DNA from: Rosa chinensis
Lineage: Eukaryota; Streptophyta; Magnoliopsida; Rosales; Rosaceae
Assembly: GCF_002994745.2 (NCBI RefSeq)
Contig: NC_037088.1
Location: 4,655,001 to 4,719,000, forward strand
Direction of reading: 5' to 3'
DNA: 64,000 bases
The notes under the pieces: generated by a model
Told to the model about the DNA's origin: nothing
Database searches by the model: none
The model's input: only the letters and a program-made list of their open reading frames with translations
Shown: one piece after another, positions 23,641 to 35,100 of the stretch
Numbering within the stretch: the stretch's first letter is position 1
Layout of the letters: the number at the start of each line of letters is the position of its first letter
Program-made: the position numbers and the translations under genes

Positions 23641-24486
23641 TCCTCACGTCAACACAGTCTTCGACGACCCTGATCAGGCTCGTTGACCCCCGCCACTTGG
23701 GTATCAAAGATTGGGCTCACTACCCAACACCCCCTGCTCAGCACAGCTCCCCTCAACAAACAATATACTGGCCAAACGGAGACCTATCTTAGCCGGGGAG
23801 TGGGGGACTCCCTGGGGGGCCTAGCAGGGGCCCACCCGAAAGGGTATAAAGCGTTTGCTTAGAACAAATCCATGGTTGACAACGCACTGACGCTAATTAT
23901 GCTTTCGCAAGACTAGCAGAAGTAACGCTTCAAACCGCTAGGCAACTCCCCAACCAATATTGCTTTCCTTGACTGGGGATTTGGAGGACTTGTACTTACA
24001 TGAGCATTTGCCAAGCATAATTAGCTATAATGAGCCACACTCATACCACCACCAGCTGTACCAACTACCATTAAGGGTATGACATACGGAAACACAGCCA
24101 AACTGGCTATCACCCGAGCCCCGGCTCATCCCAAAATCACCGCTGACGCGCCGTGCCAAGATCATCTCACTGAAACATCAGAAGCTAGGAACTGAAGCAT
24201 ATCAGTCCCATATTGAAAACAAGGAAGAGATCAGTCCCTTCCCCACCTATAAAAGGTCCACTCCTCTCTCCTCATTAATTACGCATTTTACTACTTTACC
24301 TATTGTTATTCTGTCAACATAAATACATTGACTAACTTAGGCATCGGAGAAAAGAAGACTGTCAACCGTGGTCTCCCTCTGATGCCCCTTTGTATTTCAT
24401 TTGACAGATAGCGGAATCAACAAAGAATACCACAAGTAGCGGTTTGCCCCTCGAACCAACGTTAACCAAGATTCGGCTACATTAAC
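23634..24486 (+). mobile_element. Probable solo LTR at a duplication junction
   Basis: A sequence foreign to copies A, B and C begins TGTGGTCCTCACG and ends near GGCTACATTAACA (TG...CA). It has a promoter-like 'cctataaaagg' near 24,248 followed by a leader with 'taggcatcggag' (24,339-24,350), a motif I associate with gypsy LTRs. The left flank is copy A sequence and the right flank is copy B sequence. The two flanks are not adjacent in any copy, and no target duplication is seen, as expected if recombination used this LTR. Confidence 0.65.
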
Positions 24487-24580
24487 AAAGTTCTCCCCTC
24501 CTTTAAGTTTCCCTTTTTCCTTGTCATAGTTCTATTTAGTATCTACTAATACTTATATGAATATTCAACTATCATCCAGG

Positions 24581-25975
24581 TCGAACTAATCCAACTGCGT
24601 AATATGGTGGTGGATATATCCATCCCTAATAAGAATCTGGACCGGAGACTGATGTTAAACATGAAGAGAGTCTCAACAACTCAGACTATAAGTTACTTCG
24701 CCTCGTACCTTTGGAAATTTCATTTATATTCTTTGTTGTTTTGGAAAAAGAAGAAACTAATTATTATAAAAACAAGCTACAGAAAAAGGTGAAATGTTAT
24801 CTATGTGTTCAGATGACCAGAGTTAATCACATTGGATCAAGAGGATGAACTTTTGTACTTTGCAATGAGGTTGTGTAATCGGATAATCCTTTTCTGTTTC
24901 AGGATGATGAGATGCAAAGCATTAAGGATCTGGTTGATTCTGCGATTAGTATTAGTACGATATTCTAGACCATGCTATATTGATAGAAGTAGGTTTGCTT
25001 ACACATGGTTGTGTCAAACATTTGGTGTATGTAGTTGCATGAAACTGAATCACTACATGGCTGCAATTTGATCCGTAGATGAGTTTGTTCATCTAGATTG
25101 ATTAGGCTGGTTTGGTGGCAGTTGAGGTTTTGTGTTTGCTATCTCTCAACATTTTGTAGTTTTATTGTCGGGCTAAATACTAGTTAGTACTCTGTGGTTT
25201 AGGTCCAAAATCAATTTAGTCCCTGGACTTCCAATTTCATCAAAAACACCCCTGCACCTTCAATTTTGATCTAGTTGGTCAAATTCGTTAATATTCTATT
25301 ATGGATTCAAGTTATAGTTGGATTATTTGTTGAAAAATTATTTATTTTTAATAGTATGACTCACTCCTAAATTGACTATGCAGACCACCTCGACACCACA
25401 TCATAAAACATAGGTCATATATGAGCTACATTAATAAGTTAAATAACTCAATTGTCGAAAAACTAACAAATTGGACCTATTAGATCAAAATTGAAAGTGC
25501 AGGGGTGTTTTTGATGAAATTAGAAGTTCAGGGACTGAATTGATTTTGGACCTAAACCACAGGGTAGTAATTTGTATTTAGCCCTTTATTGTTTTACTCT
25601 GTGTGTCTTGCTTTCTGATTTAATCAATAAAATGTGTTTCTTTTCAAATCATGCTTTAAAGCTAGATGTGAATCAAGTCAAAATGGATACAAATAAGAAA
25701 TTGATGATGTGTTTCCTAACATGACAACCTTTAACTAGACAGCTCGATGCAACTTAATTAGTTATTGCGTTAATTAGTTATCATATCATTTGTGGATATT
25801 TACTGATAATTTTTTTCTGGGTGCAGTCCTTACTTTCTAGAGCTGATGCTAAAGTGAAGGAGTTGCGACATTCAATCGATGTTTTAAAGGCTGAAAGTGA
25901 ACATTTTGTCCACGCAATGAAGAATGAGAAGGTGATAGGTCTAGTGGTGGGATGGAGATTGATGATGATGTAGAA
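24581..25975 (+). pseudogene. Exon-like fragments of the coiled-coil gene (copy B)
   Basis: These repeat the copy A segments: 24,581-24,689, about 24,814-24,970 and about 25,827-25,935, with scattered substitutions. A MULE now lies in the gap between the middle and last segments. Substitutions include both silent and replacement changes and no frame is better preserved than in copy A, so there is no sign of coding constraint. Confidence 0.5.
25170..25584. mobile_element. Short Mutator-like MITE
   Basis: The ends GGGCTAAATAC... and ...ATTTAGCCC are inverted, with about 110 bp arms ('ggtccaaaatcaatttagtccctg', 'caaaaacacccctgcacctt' and their inverted counterparts). Flanks TTTATTGTC (25,161-25,169) and TTTATTGTT (25,585-25,593) form a 9 bp duplication with one change. 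Copy A has the empty site TTTATTGTT, which proves the insertion came after the duplication. Confidence 0.92.
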
Positions 25976-26587
25976 GAAGAATATCATGGTAATGGTGCAC
26001 AAGAAATGGAAACAATAAGAAATAACATTACTCAAAGTTTGATGAGTGCGCGTAATAACGTGAACATTTGAATATATTATGATATTTTTTGTGGTTACTT
26101 GATGCGAACCAGAAACCAATTGTTATTAATGTTACTAATATATTTGTATAAATTATTTTTAAAATTGTCCAATATTAATCATATGGTCACCATGATTTAT
26201 AAAAATTGAAAGTTGACAAAAATTAATAAGGGACATAATAAAGATTAAAAATAATAACAAAAGCATTTGAACAACATTGTATTACCAAACAATTAAGGCA
26301 AAATATTCTCATGTCCAATTTGGTCATTCCACAAACAAAAAGCACAAGCCAGTTTGAGTTTACCAAACACTTTGCCACTGCTTTTGCCACTGACAGCACT
26401 TATAAAAAGCCAGTTTACCAAACACTCAGCTGCTTTACTTTTCAGCTACTTATTCTCATAAATAAGCAGAAGCCAGTTTTTCCTCAAAGAACAGCCATAC
26501 CAAACATAGCCAAAGTAGTCTCTAGAGTAGTTGCTTACCATAAATGAGAGGAGAAACATGTATAGATAGTAAAGGTTTGACTTTTCA

Positions 26588-27789
26588 TCTCTTTTTTTTT
26601 TTTTTTTTTGAATAAAGGGCTGGTGCAGCTGCCCTCAAGCCTTGAATAATGAATATGAAAATGTCGAATACAAGGGGGGACATTAAGCCTAAACCCCTGA
26701 TTACAATAAGCATCTAGAGAACGTCCTGAAATAGTATCATGCGTCTGTATCAAATAATTGTATTCAACTAGGCACCATCTAGCAAAGAGCGCACTACTGG
26801 CTGCTCTATTTGCTTTGACATAGCGGTGACATAACGGAAAGATAACTCGATATGTAACTTGATTACAACGTAGCATAATTACCTTACGCACAGTTTTCCT
26901 ACTATGTTGCTGCTGGAGGATAAATCCGACGACATTTAGTCTCACCCTGCCACTAGGAGGCAGCGACCATTTGACAAAACAAGGAACTTGTCGCATACTT
27001 AGAGCAGACAAGGCACATTGAGTGCATACACAGGCATACAACTCGACTAGCCCTACATGAAAACTGTAGGGACTTATTGCTCGCAAAAAGCGCAACCATA
27101 TTAAACAACGTAAAACAAATAACAACATTTAAGTAAAAATAAAAAACTGCCAGGTCAAAGCCCAAGAAATGAGCCCAACCCCACAGACCAGCCCTGATTG
27201 GGCCCAAATTCTGAACTCAGGCCCAAATTCGAGCACAAGCCATTCTGTCAAGGAAGTGAGAAGACCACATCCCACCATCGAAGCCTGCCTCCAACCCAGC
27301 ACGGCCACCCCCGACCTGCCAACCTCTTCGCCGCATGACCACCTTAGCCAGATCAAATCCAGATCGCGCCAGATCTTTCCCCAGATCAGAACCTTTCTCA
27401 GATCGAAACCAATTCCAACCCAGATCGCGCCACCAGGAGCACTCCAGATCGCGCCACCAGGAGCACTCCAGATCGGACACCAAAGAGATCGGATCAGCCA
27501 CGATCGCCGATCCAAATCTAGCCACTCCGCTATGCCACGCCACCACCTCCGATAGCCGCTGTGATCTCTCTCATTCCTCACCTCACACACCGCCGTAATC
27601 TCCTCAATTCAGACGATCAATCGAGGAGGTCTGCCTCACACCCATGCAGGGACAACAAAGACCCGTTCGACGACATAGAAAAGGCTCACCGCTGGACAGG
27701 GAGTACAATCTCTCTTTTTTCTTCAGGCGCGTGCAAGCGCGTTCTCCAATTTCTTCAACACTTTAGTTAATAAAAATCTGGGTTCTTTT
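26588..27789 (-). mobile_element. Non-LTR retroposon insertion, internally deleted
   Basis: Absent from copies A and C at this point. The left end is an 18 bp T run followed by 'gaataaag', i.e. an A tail on the minus strand, which marks retroposition. The minus strand starts in a GC-rich 5' part with open frames (27,590-27,129) and ends in a part resembling a LINE 3' region (27,128-26,640). Tandem repeats of 'agatcgcgccaccaggagcactcc' lie near 27,422-27,470. No RT motif remains. No clear target duplication was found. Confidence 0.65.
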
Positions 27790-28436
27790 AATGTAGGACT
27801 AAATGCGGATTACCAAAATTGGTAGCGAATTTTCATCTTTCTTTTAATGTAGGACTAAATGTGGGTTACCAAAATTGGTAACGTCTAATGGCCAAGGATT
27901 TGTGGTGTTTCTACTCAGCGCACAACGAGTATCAACAGCTTCAATTCTTGGGTAGAAACCACATAGCCATGAGGCTGAACACGCACTAAAAAAGAGTGCA
28001 CCTCACTAAAATAACACATTACATCACCGTATCAATAGTACTCTTGAGCAAATCCAAATCCATCCATCACCATATAAAAGAATTGTTGATGTAATGAACA
28101 TCATGTGAGTTTTTTTTTTAATGAACATCATGTGAGTGTTTTTTTTTTTTTTTTGAGAAGAGCATCATGTGAGTTGGAGGATCTCATATATAGAAATCAC
28201 ATTTCTGTCAAATAAAAATAGTTTTGGTGATCCAAATTTATTTTTTTGACCACTTAATCAAATAAAGCAGTTGCAAAAAGAAAAAGAAGATTTTAAGAAG
28301 AGCAATGATATGAGGTGGATAGGGTTGGAAATCGAGATTGATGGATGGATGGATGGATGTGACTTAAAACGTGGGTGTTTAATTGCGCCATCCCTCTCTC
28401 TGTCTGTCATTCCTCAGCCTCTCTGTATATTTATGG

Positions 28437-28524
28437 ATAGCTAAACATTCTTATGGATACCTAAACAACGTTTTAGCTGTTTACCTGAGAATGAGGCTCT
28501 GAATTTTAGTCTGTAATTATGTTT
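28437..28524 (+). other. Pararetrovirus leader fragment, part 1
   Basis: From 28,437 the sequence matches the reverse complement of about 53,510-53,590, the leader of the pararetrovirus near the right of the window. The match includes a stretch around 'gctgtttacctgagaatgaggctctgaatt'-type sequence of more than 30 bases without a mismatch. A short 'ttatggata.ctaaac' repeat is duplicated here. It joins copy B directly at the SMT1 TATA region. Confidence 0.82.
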
Positions 28525-30113
28525 GAATAAAGAGAAAATTAGATATAAACCCAAAAATATAAGCTTCTATTGAGAAAAACCCATAGATATTTTTCTTTCA
28601 ATTTACACCCACTCTACATAAGCAAACCTTCCATATAGAGTATATGTCTATAATTAATGGTTTTTCTCATTCTTTTGATATATCTAATATGCCCTTCTGA
28701 TTATGGAGGGTTAAATTAAGTAACTTGCTTAATCTTATCATCCATTTGAATTTGAAATATTAAGCTAAAAAATCAATCATAATCAATTACGTCCTTAATT
28801 TCTTCCTTACTTTATATTTTGATTACTGACTTGAGTATATATTTCTATATATGATCATTACAATAGTAGCTCATTTCTAGCACAAATTTCAATTATTGTT
28901 TTCCTTATATGTAGGTATTTTGTTTTCGAATTGATTTTCAATTTTCTTTTCCTTGATGGGGTCAATTATTGTTTCAAAAGATGAAAAGAGATTTTGATTC
29001 AATCACTTGGAGAAAATGTTTTTCTTGCTTGAAAGAAATGGTGGGGGGCAAGAGGTATGATACTTCTTTCTTGTGTCTATGAAGAACGACTAAAGAAATG
29101 TTCTTAAAGAAAAGAAAAGGATTCGAGATGGGGTCAAGAAATGGGGAAAAAAGCTTCTGTTATTGTGTTTTCACTTCTAGGCTCACACTCGGTGACTCTA
29201 TATTCTCGAAAGATTTCTAATTATAAGGTATGTATCTTGTTCTTGGATTACTTTCTTCTTCTTTTTAGGTATATTGTCATATTAATCCCATGATAGCTTT
29301 CTACTCTCAACAACTACATTTCTAATTTACCTACTGAGTAATTAGATGTAAGTGAGGCTTGAATACCATAAACCTTCAATCTAAAAAAAAGTCGTATCTT
29401 CTACGATCATAGGTATAATATAATAGAAAACCTAATAAAGAGGTATGATACAAAAAAAAAAAAATAATAATCATAATATAGAGGTGTTTGTGTCATACAA
29501 AAAGAAATAAAAAGAAACCTCCTATATATTAGATACATACTTGAAATCAAATTAACTAGAAAAAGTGTTCTGATGATCAAGTACTTTATTATATAGGTAT
29601 ACGCATATATTATAGATACTTTCAACCTAATAAACATGGTCAACTCGCAATGATAGAATACCTAAAAAAGAGGCTGATGTTGAAAATGATTCTAATAAAT
29701 AGGTTGATATGAAAATTTCTAGAAATCAAGTTAGCTAAACATACCTATCTAATCTTTAGGTTGTAATTAACCTTTGAATTTAGAAAATTATGTAAAAAAA
29801 GATCCATAATTCTAGCAATCATGATGAATTTAATGAAAATTGCGATAATAATGGGACCAATAAAAAAGATCTACAATTAAGGTATTTAAAGATGACGTTA
29901 ATTTTGCTAGTTGACTTATGTTTGCCAGATTTAAATTATGGCAATTTGTGTAATTCTTCAAAAAATGAAATCTAATATTTTATCCTAGTAGGCAATAATT
30001 GGGTATAAATTGAAAAGAAATAATAGGTGGGTTTTTTCTATTAGATCTTTTAGAAATTGGGTGAATAATGAAATGCCCCTTTATATAATTTCAGATCGCT
30101 CATCCACTTTGTC
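28525..30113. mobile_element. AT-rich element inserted in the viral leader fragment
   Basis: Flanked by AATTATGTTT on both sides (28,515-28,524 and 30,114-30,123), and separating two viral leader pieces that lie about 150 bp apart in the other viral copy. Near the ends, 'gaaaaacccatagatatttttctttcaatttacaccca' resembles the inverted 'gaaaaaacccacctattatttcttttcaatttataccca', but the outermost bases do not pair well. The superfamily is not determined; a MULE is possible from the 9-10 bp duplication. No coding sequence was recognised. Confidence 0.6.
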
Positions 30114-30123
30114 AATTATGTTT

Positions 30124-30330
30124 TAAATTTTAGTTTGATATTTTAAAATGTTTATAAAAGTTTCTGCCTCTATTCCTGTACCTTTTAGGCTTAAACTTTC
30201 TATTTCTTAGAAAAAGTTGACTCAGCTTAAGATAGAAACAAGCAGCAGTGATTCCGCTTGTTAAAGTAACCGTTAGGTGAAAAACTTGGGCATGTTGAAG
30301 GCTAGTTTTGTTTTTCTCAAAAGTGTGAAC
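30124..30330 (+). other. Pararetrovirus leader fragment, part 2
   Basis: About 30,240-30,320 ('cagtgattccgc', 'aaagtaaccgtt', 'gttaggtgaaa', 'gcatgttgaaggctag') matches the reverse complement of 53,305-53,380 in the same order. It continues the fragment at 28,437-28,524 in the same orientation. Small gaps separate the matched blocks. Confidence 0.78.
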
Positions 30331-30522
30331 AGTTTTTTTAGAAAAAACAAAGGTTAGACCCAAAAGTTAGCATAGGACATATCTGATATGTTTAGAAAAG
30401 ACTACCCCTATAGGTCTTTTCCTCTAAGATTTGTGTAAATGGGCACAATACAAACCTGTTGGTGCAAGTGGGCAAAATACATGTGATTTCTGGGTAAACA
30501 TGAATTAACCATTCTCATAAAT

Positions 30523-31234
30523 AAGCAGAAGCTAGCTTTTCCTCAAATAACAGCCATACCAAACATAGCCAAAGTAGTCTCTAGAGTAGTTGCTTACCAT
30601 AAATGAGAGGAGAAACATGTATAGATAGTGAAGGTTTGACTTTTCATCTCTCTTTTAATGTAGGACTAAATGCGGGTACCACAATTGGTAGCGACTTTTC
30701 ATCTCTCTTTTAATGTAGGACTAAATGTGGGTTACCAAAATTGGTAACGTCTAATGGCCAAGTATTTGTGGTGTTTCTACTCAGCGCACAACGTGTATCA
30801 ACAGCTTCAATTCCTGGGTAGAAATCACATAGCCATGAGGCTGAACACGCACTAAAAAAGAGTGTACCTCACTAAAATAAGCAGAAGCTAGCTTTTCCTC
30901 AAAGAACAGCCATACCAAACATAGCCAAAGTAGTCTCTAGAGTAGTTGCTTACCATAAATGAGAGGAGAAACATGTATAGATAGTGAAGGTTTGACTTTT
31001 CATCTCTCTTTTAATGTAGGACTAAATGCGGGTACCACAATTGGTAGCGACTTTTCATCTCTCTTTTAATGTAGGACTAAATGTGGGTTACCAAAATTGG
31101 TAACGTCTAATGGCCAAGTATTTGTGGTGTTTCTACTCAGCGCACAACGTGTATCAACAGCTTCGATTCCTGGGTAGAAATCACATAGCCATGAGGCTGA
31201 ACACGCACTAAAAAAAAGTGTACCTCACTAAAAT
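30523..31234. repeat. 356 bp tandem duplication upstream of SMT1
   Basis: The unit starting 'aagcagaagctagcttttcctcaaa' at 30,523 repeats at 30,879 with very few differences. Each unit also holds a shorter internal repeat ('cttttcatctctcttttaatgtaggactaaatg' appears twice). It contains the composite element's right end, 'ccaaacatagcc'. Confidence 0.92.
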
Positions 31235-31640
31235 AACACATTACATCACCATATCAATACTACTCTCGAGCAAATCCAAATCCATCCATCACCATATAAA
31301 AGAATTGCTGATATAATAAACATCATGTGAGTTTTTTTTTTAATGAACATCATGTGAGTGTTTTTTTTTTTTGTTTTTTTTGAGAAGAACATCATGTGAG
31401 TTGGAGGATCTCATATATAGAAATCACATTTCTGTCAAATAAAAATAGTTTTGGCGATCCAAATTTATTTTTTTGACCACTTAATCAAATAAAGCAGTTG
31501 CAAAAAGAAAAAGAAGATAAAAAGAAGAGCAATGATATGAGGTGGACAGGGTTGGAAATCGAGATTGATGGATGGATGTGATTTAAAACGTGGGTGTTTA
31601 ATTGCGCCATCCCTCTTTCTGTCTGTCATTCCTCAGCCTC

Positions 31641-31951
31641 TCTGTATATTTAACCAAATATAGCTTTTCTCCAGCGAATCTCTCTCTCTAAGTATCTATC
31701 TAGTCTTTGAGCCTCCGTCAGAAAAAGTCTTCTCGTTTTTCTCGGGCTGTCTCGTATCCTCCTTTTCCATGTAAAAACCAGTACTTTCGTACTCACATTA
31801 TCTTCCAAACCCCGAACCCAAACCCAAACCCCCACACACACACGCACGTTTTCTCTTCTTTCTTAATAGTTCTCTCTTTGATGATGATAATGATGTTGTG
31901 GGAATTTGATGTAGATCTCTGTAACTCGGTTGTTTCTGGGATTTTAAGGAG
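31641..31951 (+). promoter_or_regulatory. SMT1: SMT1 core promoter and 5' leader
   Basis: A TATA-type 'tgtatatttaacc' lies at 31,643-31,655, about 300 bp before the start codon, followed by a CT-rich leader as is common in plant housekeeping genes. The leader holds a cluster of upstream ATGs from 31,881. The frame beginning there is not that of SMT1 and runs past the SMT1 start, so it would overlap the main frame unless removed by splicing. The transcription start itself is not determined. Confidence 0.6.
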
Positions 31952-32098
31952 ATGTCGAAAGCTGGAGCATTTGATCTTGCATCGGGTCTCGGTGGCAAGA
32001 TCGACAAAAGAGATGTTCTTTCTGCTGTTGACAAGTATGTTATGTTCTCCCATTCTAAATCTCTCTCTCTCTCTCTCTCTAAATTGTAGTGATGATCT

Positions 32099-32136
<38 letters not shown>

Positions 32137-35100
32137 TCTCTTCCCAGATTAAGCTTAGGATTAACTATAATCTTTACTTACAATGTTGTTTTGAGTAGTA
32201 AGCACAGTCAAGATGATCAAAGCTAATCTTTAAATTATGAGACTTGCAATGATGGAAAACACCCAGCGGTCTATTATTGGTTTAGGGAATGTTTGTACAA
32301 GTCACGTGGGTCTGATGTGTAACATGTGATGCTTGATGGCTGCCCATCCACGCTTGTATGGCTCTGCCTCAAGTTTTTATAGGTCCCAATTTCAAGTGTG
32401 GTCCTCTACAATTTTTTTTTTTTTTTTTTTGGTATCCATAAATAAGTAGGGGAAATAAATTGAGTTCTGGGAAAATTGTGCTTACTTTGATTTGGTACTG
32501 GGGAATTATTTTGCAATTACACTATTAATGAGAGTCTGAATGGTAGTTGTCGTGTTTTATTTCCTTTTCTAGTTCTAGGTGATTTCTTGTCAGATCTACC
32601 TAACTTAAAAGGGTTGAAGCTCTATTTTTTGGAATGTAGCTTTAGGCTATTAATAAGCAACCATGAAATCTTGCCAAAAGGCAAATTACACCAGAACTTT
32701 TCACTATGAGTTTCTTTTTAAGTTTTTATTATTATGTTGAATTTTTATTTGCCTTTTACACTTTTGGAACTGAATTACGTTTTTCTTATGTTCTAATAGA
32801 AGTTTTAGTGGGTTTTATCCTTTGAAATAAGTAATTAGTTAGATAATGGGTTAAAACACTCGACTTCACGCTTTTCATGAGTTATGTGTGTATTGAGGAT
32901 TAAAGCCTAGGAATTCTTGCAAAAAAGAATATCAAACAAGTTTAATTAACAATTGTTCGATTTGGGAGCATTTAGAGGGCTATGATTTTCCCTCAATTTA
33001 CAAAATCATGGTTCTTTTTTATTTTTTTGGTGTGTTAGTTCTGAATTCTTTGTTGCAGCTAGGTTACTATACTTTGTAAACTGCAATTTTCTTTCAAGTG
33101 CTATAACATTGTAGATAAGGACCTAACGTTTGTTCAACTTTTTCAATTTGATGTTAATACACCACAGTGTTTAATTCATAGTCTCTTCATGTTAAATATT
33201 GAACATAGCCACCTGTTGTATGGGTTGTGACACAATAAGGACTTCAAAGCAGTTGTTTATTTTTATCAAACTATTAAATGCAGCTGGGTACCAATTCTTG
33301 ACCCTCTTGTAATGTAAAGATCCAAGAAAAAATAACCAGACATAATGTATCCTCATAACCTTTTATTTTACTTATCTATTTTTTCATGTCCTGGGATATG
33401 TGGTTGTGATATCAGTTAATTGAACAATGGTTCAGGTATGAGAAGTATCATGTCTGTTATGGAGGTGAAGAGGAAGCGAGAAAATCAAACTATACTGATA
33501 TGGTAAGAGAAGCTCTGTTTTTAACCCTTGTCTGTTGCATGGTCAATTATATCTGTCTGATTCGAAGAACCTGTTTTAACTCCCTTTTTTTATAAGCTAT
33601 ATGTTCCTGATTGGGATTGTGCTTCTCTCTCTTGGGGATATTATTCAACTTATATATCAGATTCATGAGATACGCTGCAAACTTGTTTATCTATTTATAG
33701 TGACACTTTCCCTGGAAAAGAGTGCTGTTTTACAATGTACATGCTCCTAATAAGCTACCTTATCCTCATAGATAAGGCATAGCAATTTAAAAGATATAAA
33801 TTTTTTAATATCATTGGTAATGTGACTCAAGTATGACAAGCTATGGGGTGAGGATTTTACAGATATTAACTTGATGGATTATGTTGTGCATAGGGGGCAA
33901 GTTTAGCCTTTCGATGTGTCTATAGATTTTAAAGGATGAATGATTCTTTGTACTAATTAACATGGTTACCTTTTCTTTGGTTTCAGGTTAATAAATATTA
34001 TGATCTGGTTACCAGCTTTTATGAGTATGGCTGGGGAGAGTCCTTCCATTTTGCACCCAGGTTCCTCCTTTTTCCTATTTCCACAAAGAAGCCATGAAAT
34101 CTTTCATGTAAAAACAAAAAACCAATGAAGTATCATCTCTTTTACAAGAGTTTCTGATGATGAACCTTTTTCTTGCAGATGGAAAGGAGAGTCTCTTCGA
34201 GAGAGCATCAAGAGGCATGAACACTTCCTTGCCTTACAACTAGGACTGAAACCTGGACAGAAGGTTTGCCTTCTCAAGTAGACTTAATGTAACACGGATT
34301 ATTAAGCCGGGGAGATACTTCAGTATTTGGTTCAATATGGTGACTTGGTTTTTGGTATCTTTTGGTGCTAGGTTTTGGATGTAGGTTGTGGAATTGGAGG
34401 ACCACTTAGAGAAATAGCACGCTTCAGGTGAATGCCATTTAATTATTTTTACTTTGGTTGATGTGGTCTGTCTTGTTGTGGCTATGATATTTTGATTTGA
34501 AGTTGCACACACACATCTAGAGGCCAGACTATGCTATCAAATGTGCTTTTAGCTCCCTTATCTGCACTGTTTCTTTATAAATTTTGAATCTGTACTACTA
34601 TTGCCAAATAATACTACATACAATTAACATTGACTATTAGGCCATTTGCAATGTTCTGATTGAGTAGAAAATAATTGAATTGTTCAAGAAGAAAACTCTG
34701 GAAATTCTTGTCTATAATTTTGTATATGGTGGTTTATGCAGCTCGACGTCAATTACTGGGTTGAACAACAATGAATATCAGATAACAAGAGGAAAGGTTG
34801 GTGCATATTGAACAACTTGCTTTGATATATTTTCAATAGCTAGTCTGGAATGTTTCTCAATTTTCTTCAATGGAAGTATAAAATCTAGAAGACGTTTTTT
34901 TTTTTTTCCATCTTTGAAATTACCACTGGGATGACTCTGTTTCAAGGTGGCTTAATTTTCAAGCGTTTTTTGCTCCATAGGAACTGAACCGCATTGTTGG
35001 AATTGACAAGACCTGTGACTTTGTTAAGGTTGGTAGTCCAGTATATTAAGTTCATGTTTTTGGAGGTTCCTTTATGAAGTACTCCTCGCCTCCCTTCTTA

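Larger units (their letters stand above)
24487..28436 (+). repeat. Segmental duplication copy B
   Basis: Matches copy A from 'aagttctcccctcc' onward with about 95% identity by eye. It is enlarged by a 415 bp MULE (25,170-25,584) and a ~1.2 kb retroposon (26,588-27,789). Near 28,436, inside the SMT1 TATA region ('ctgtatattta'), it changes abruptly to pararetroviral leader sequence, so it lacks the leader and start codon of SMT1. Confidence 0.9.
30879..32450 (+). repeat. Segmental duplication copy C (contains the active SMT1 5' end)
   Basis: Matches copy A from the composite's right end through the SMT1 TATA box, leader, CT repeats and into intron 1 up to about 32,450. Copy C retains the whole of exon 1, whereas A has lost most of it. 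Confidence 0.9.

Noticed and set aside
27129..27598. Frames of 109-153 codons on both strands in a GC-rich stretch
   Set aside because: They lie within the 5' part of a retroposon that carries direct repeats; overlapping open frames on both strands indicate composition, not genes.
31707..32198. 163-codon open frame over SMT1 exon 1
   Set aside because: It lacks an ATG at its first position, is out of frame with SMT1 and ends in translated CT repeats; only its internal ATG cluster is of interest as upstream ATGs.
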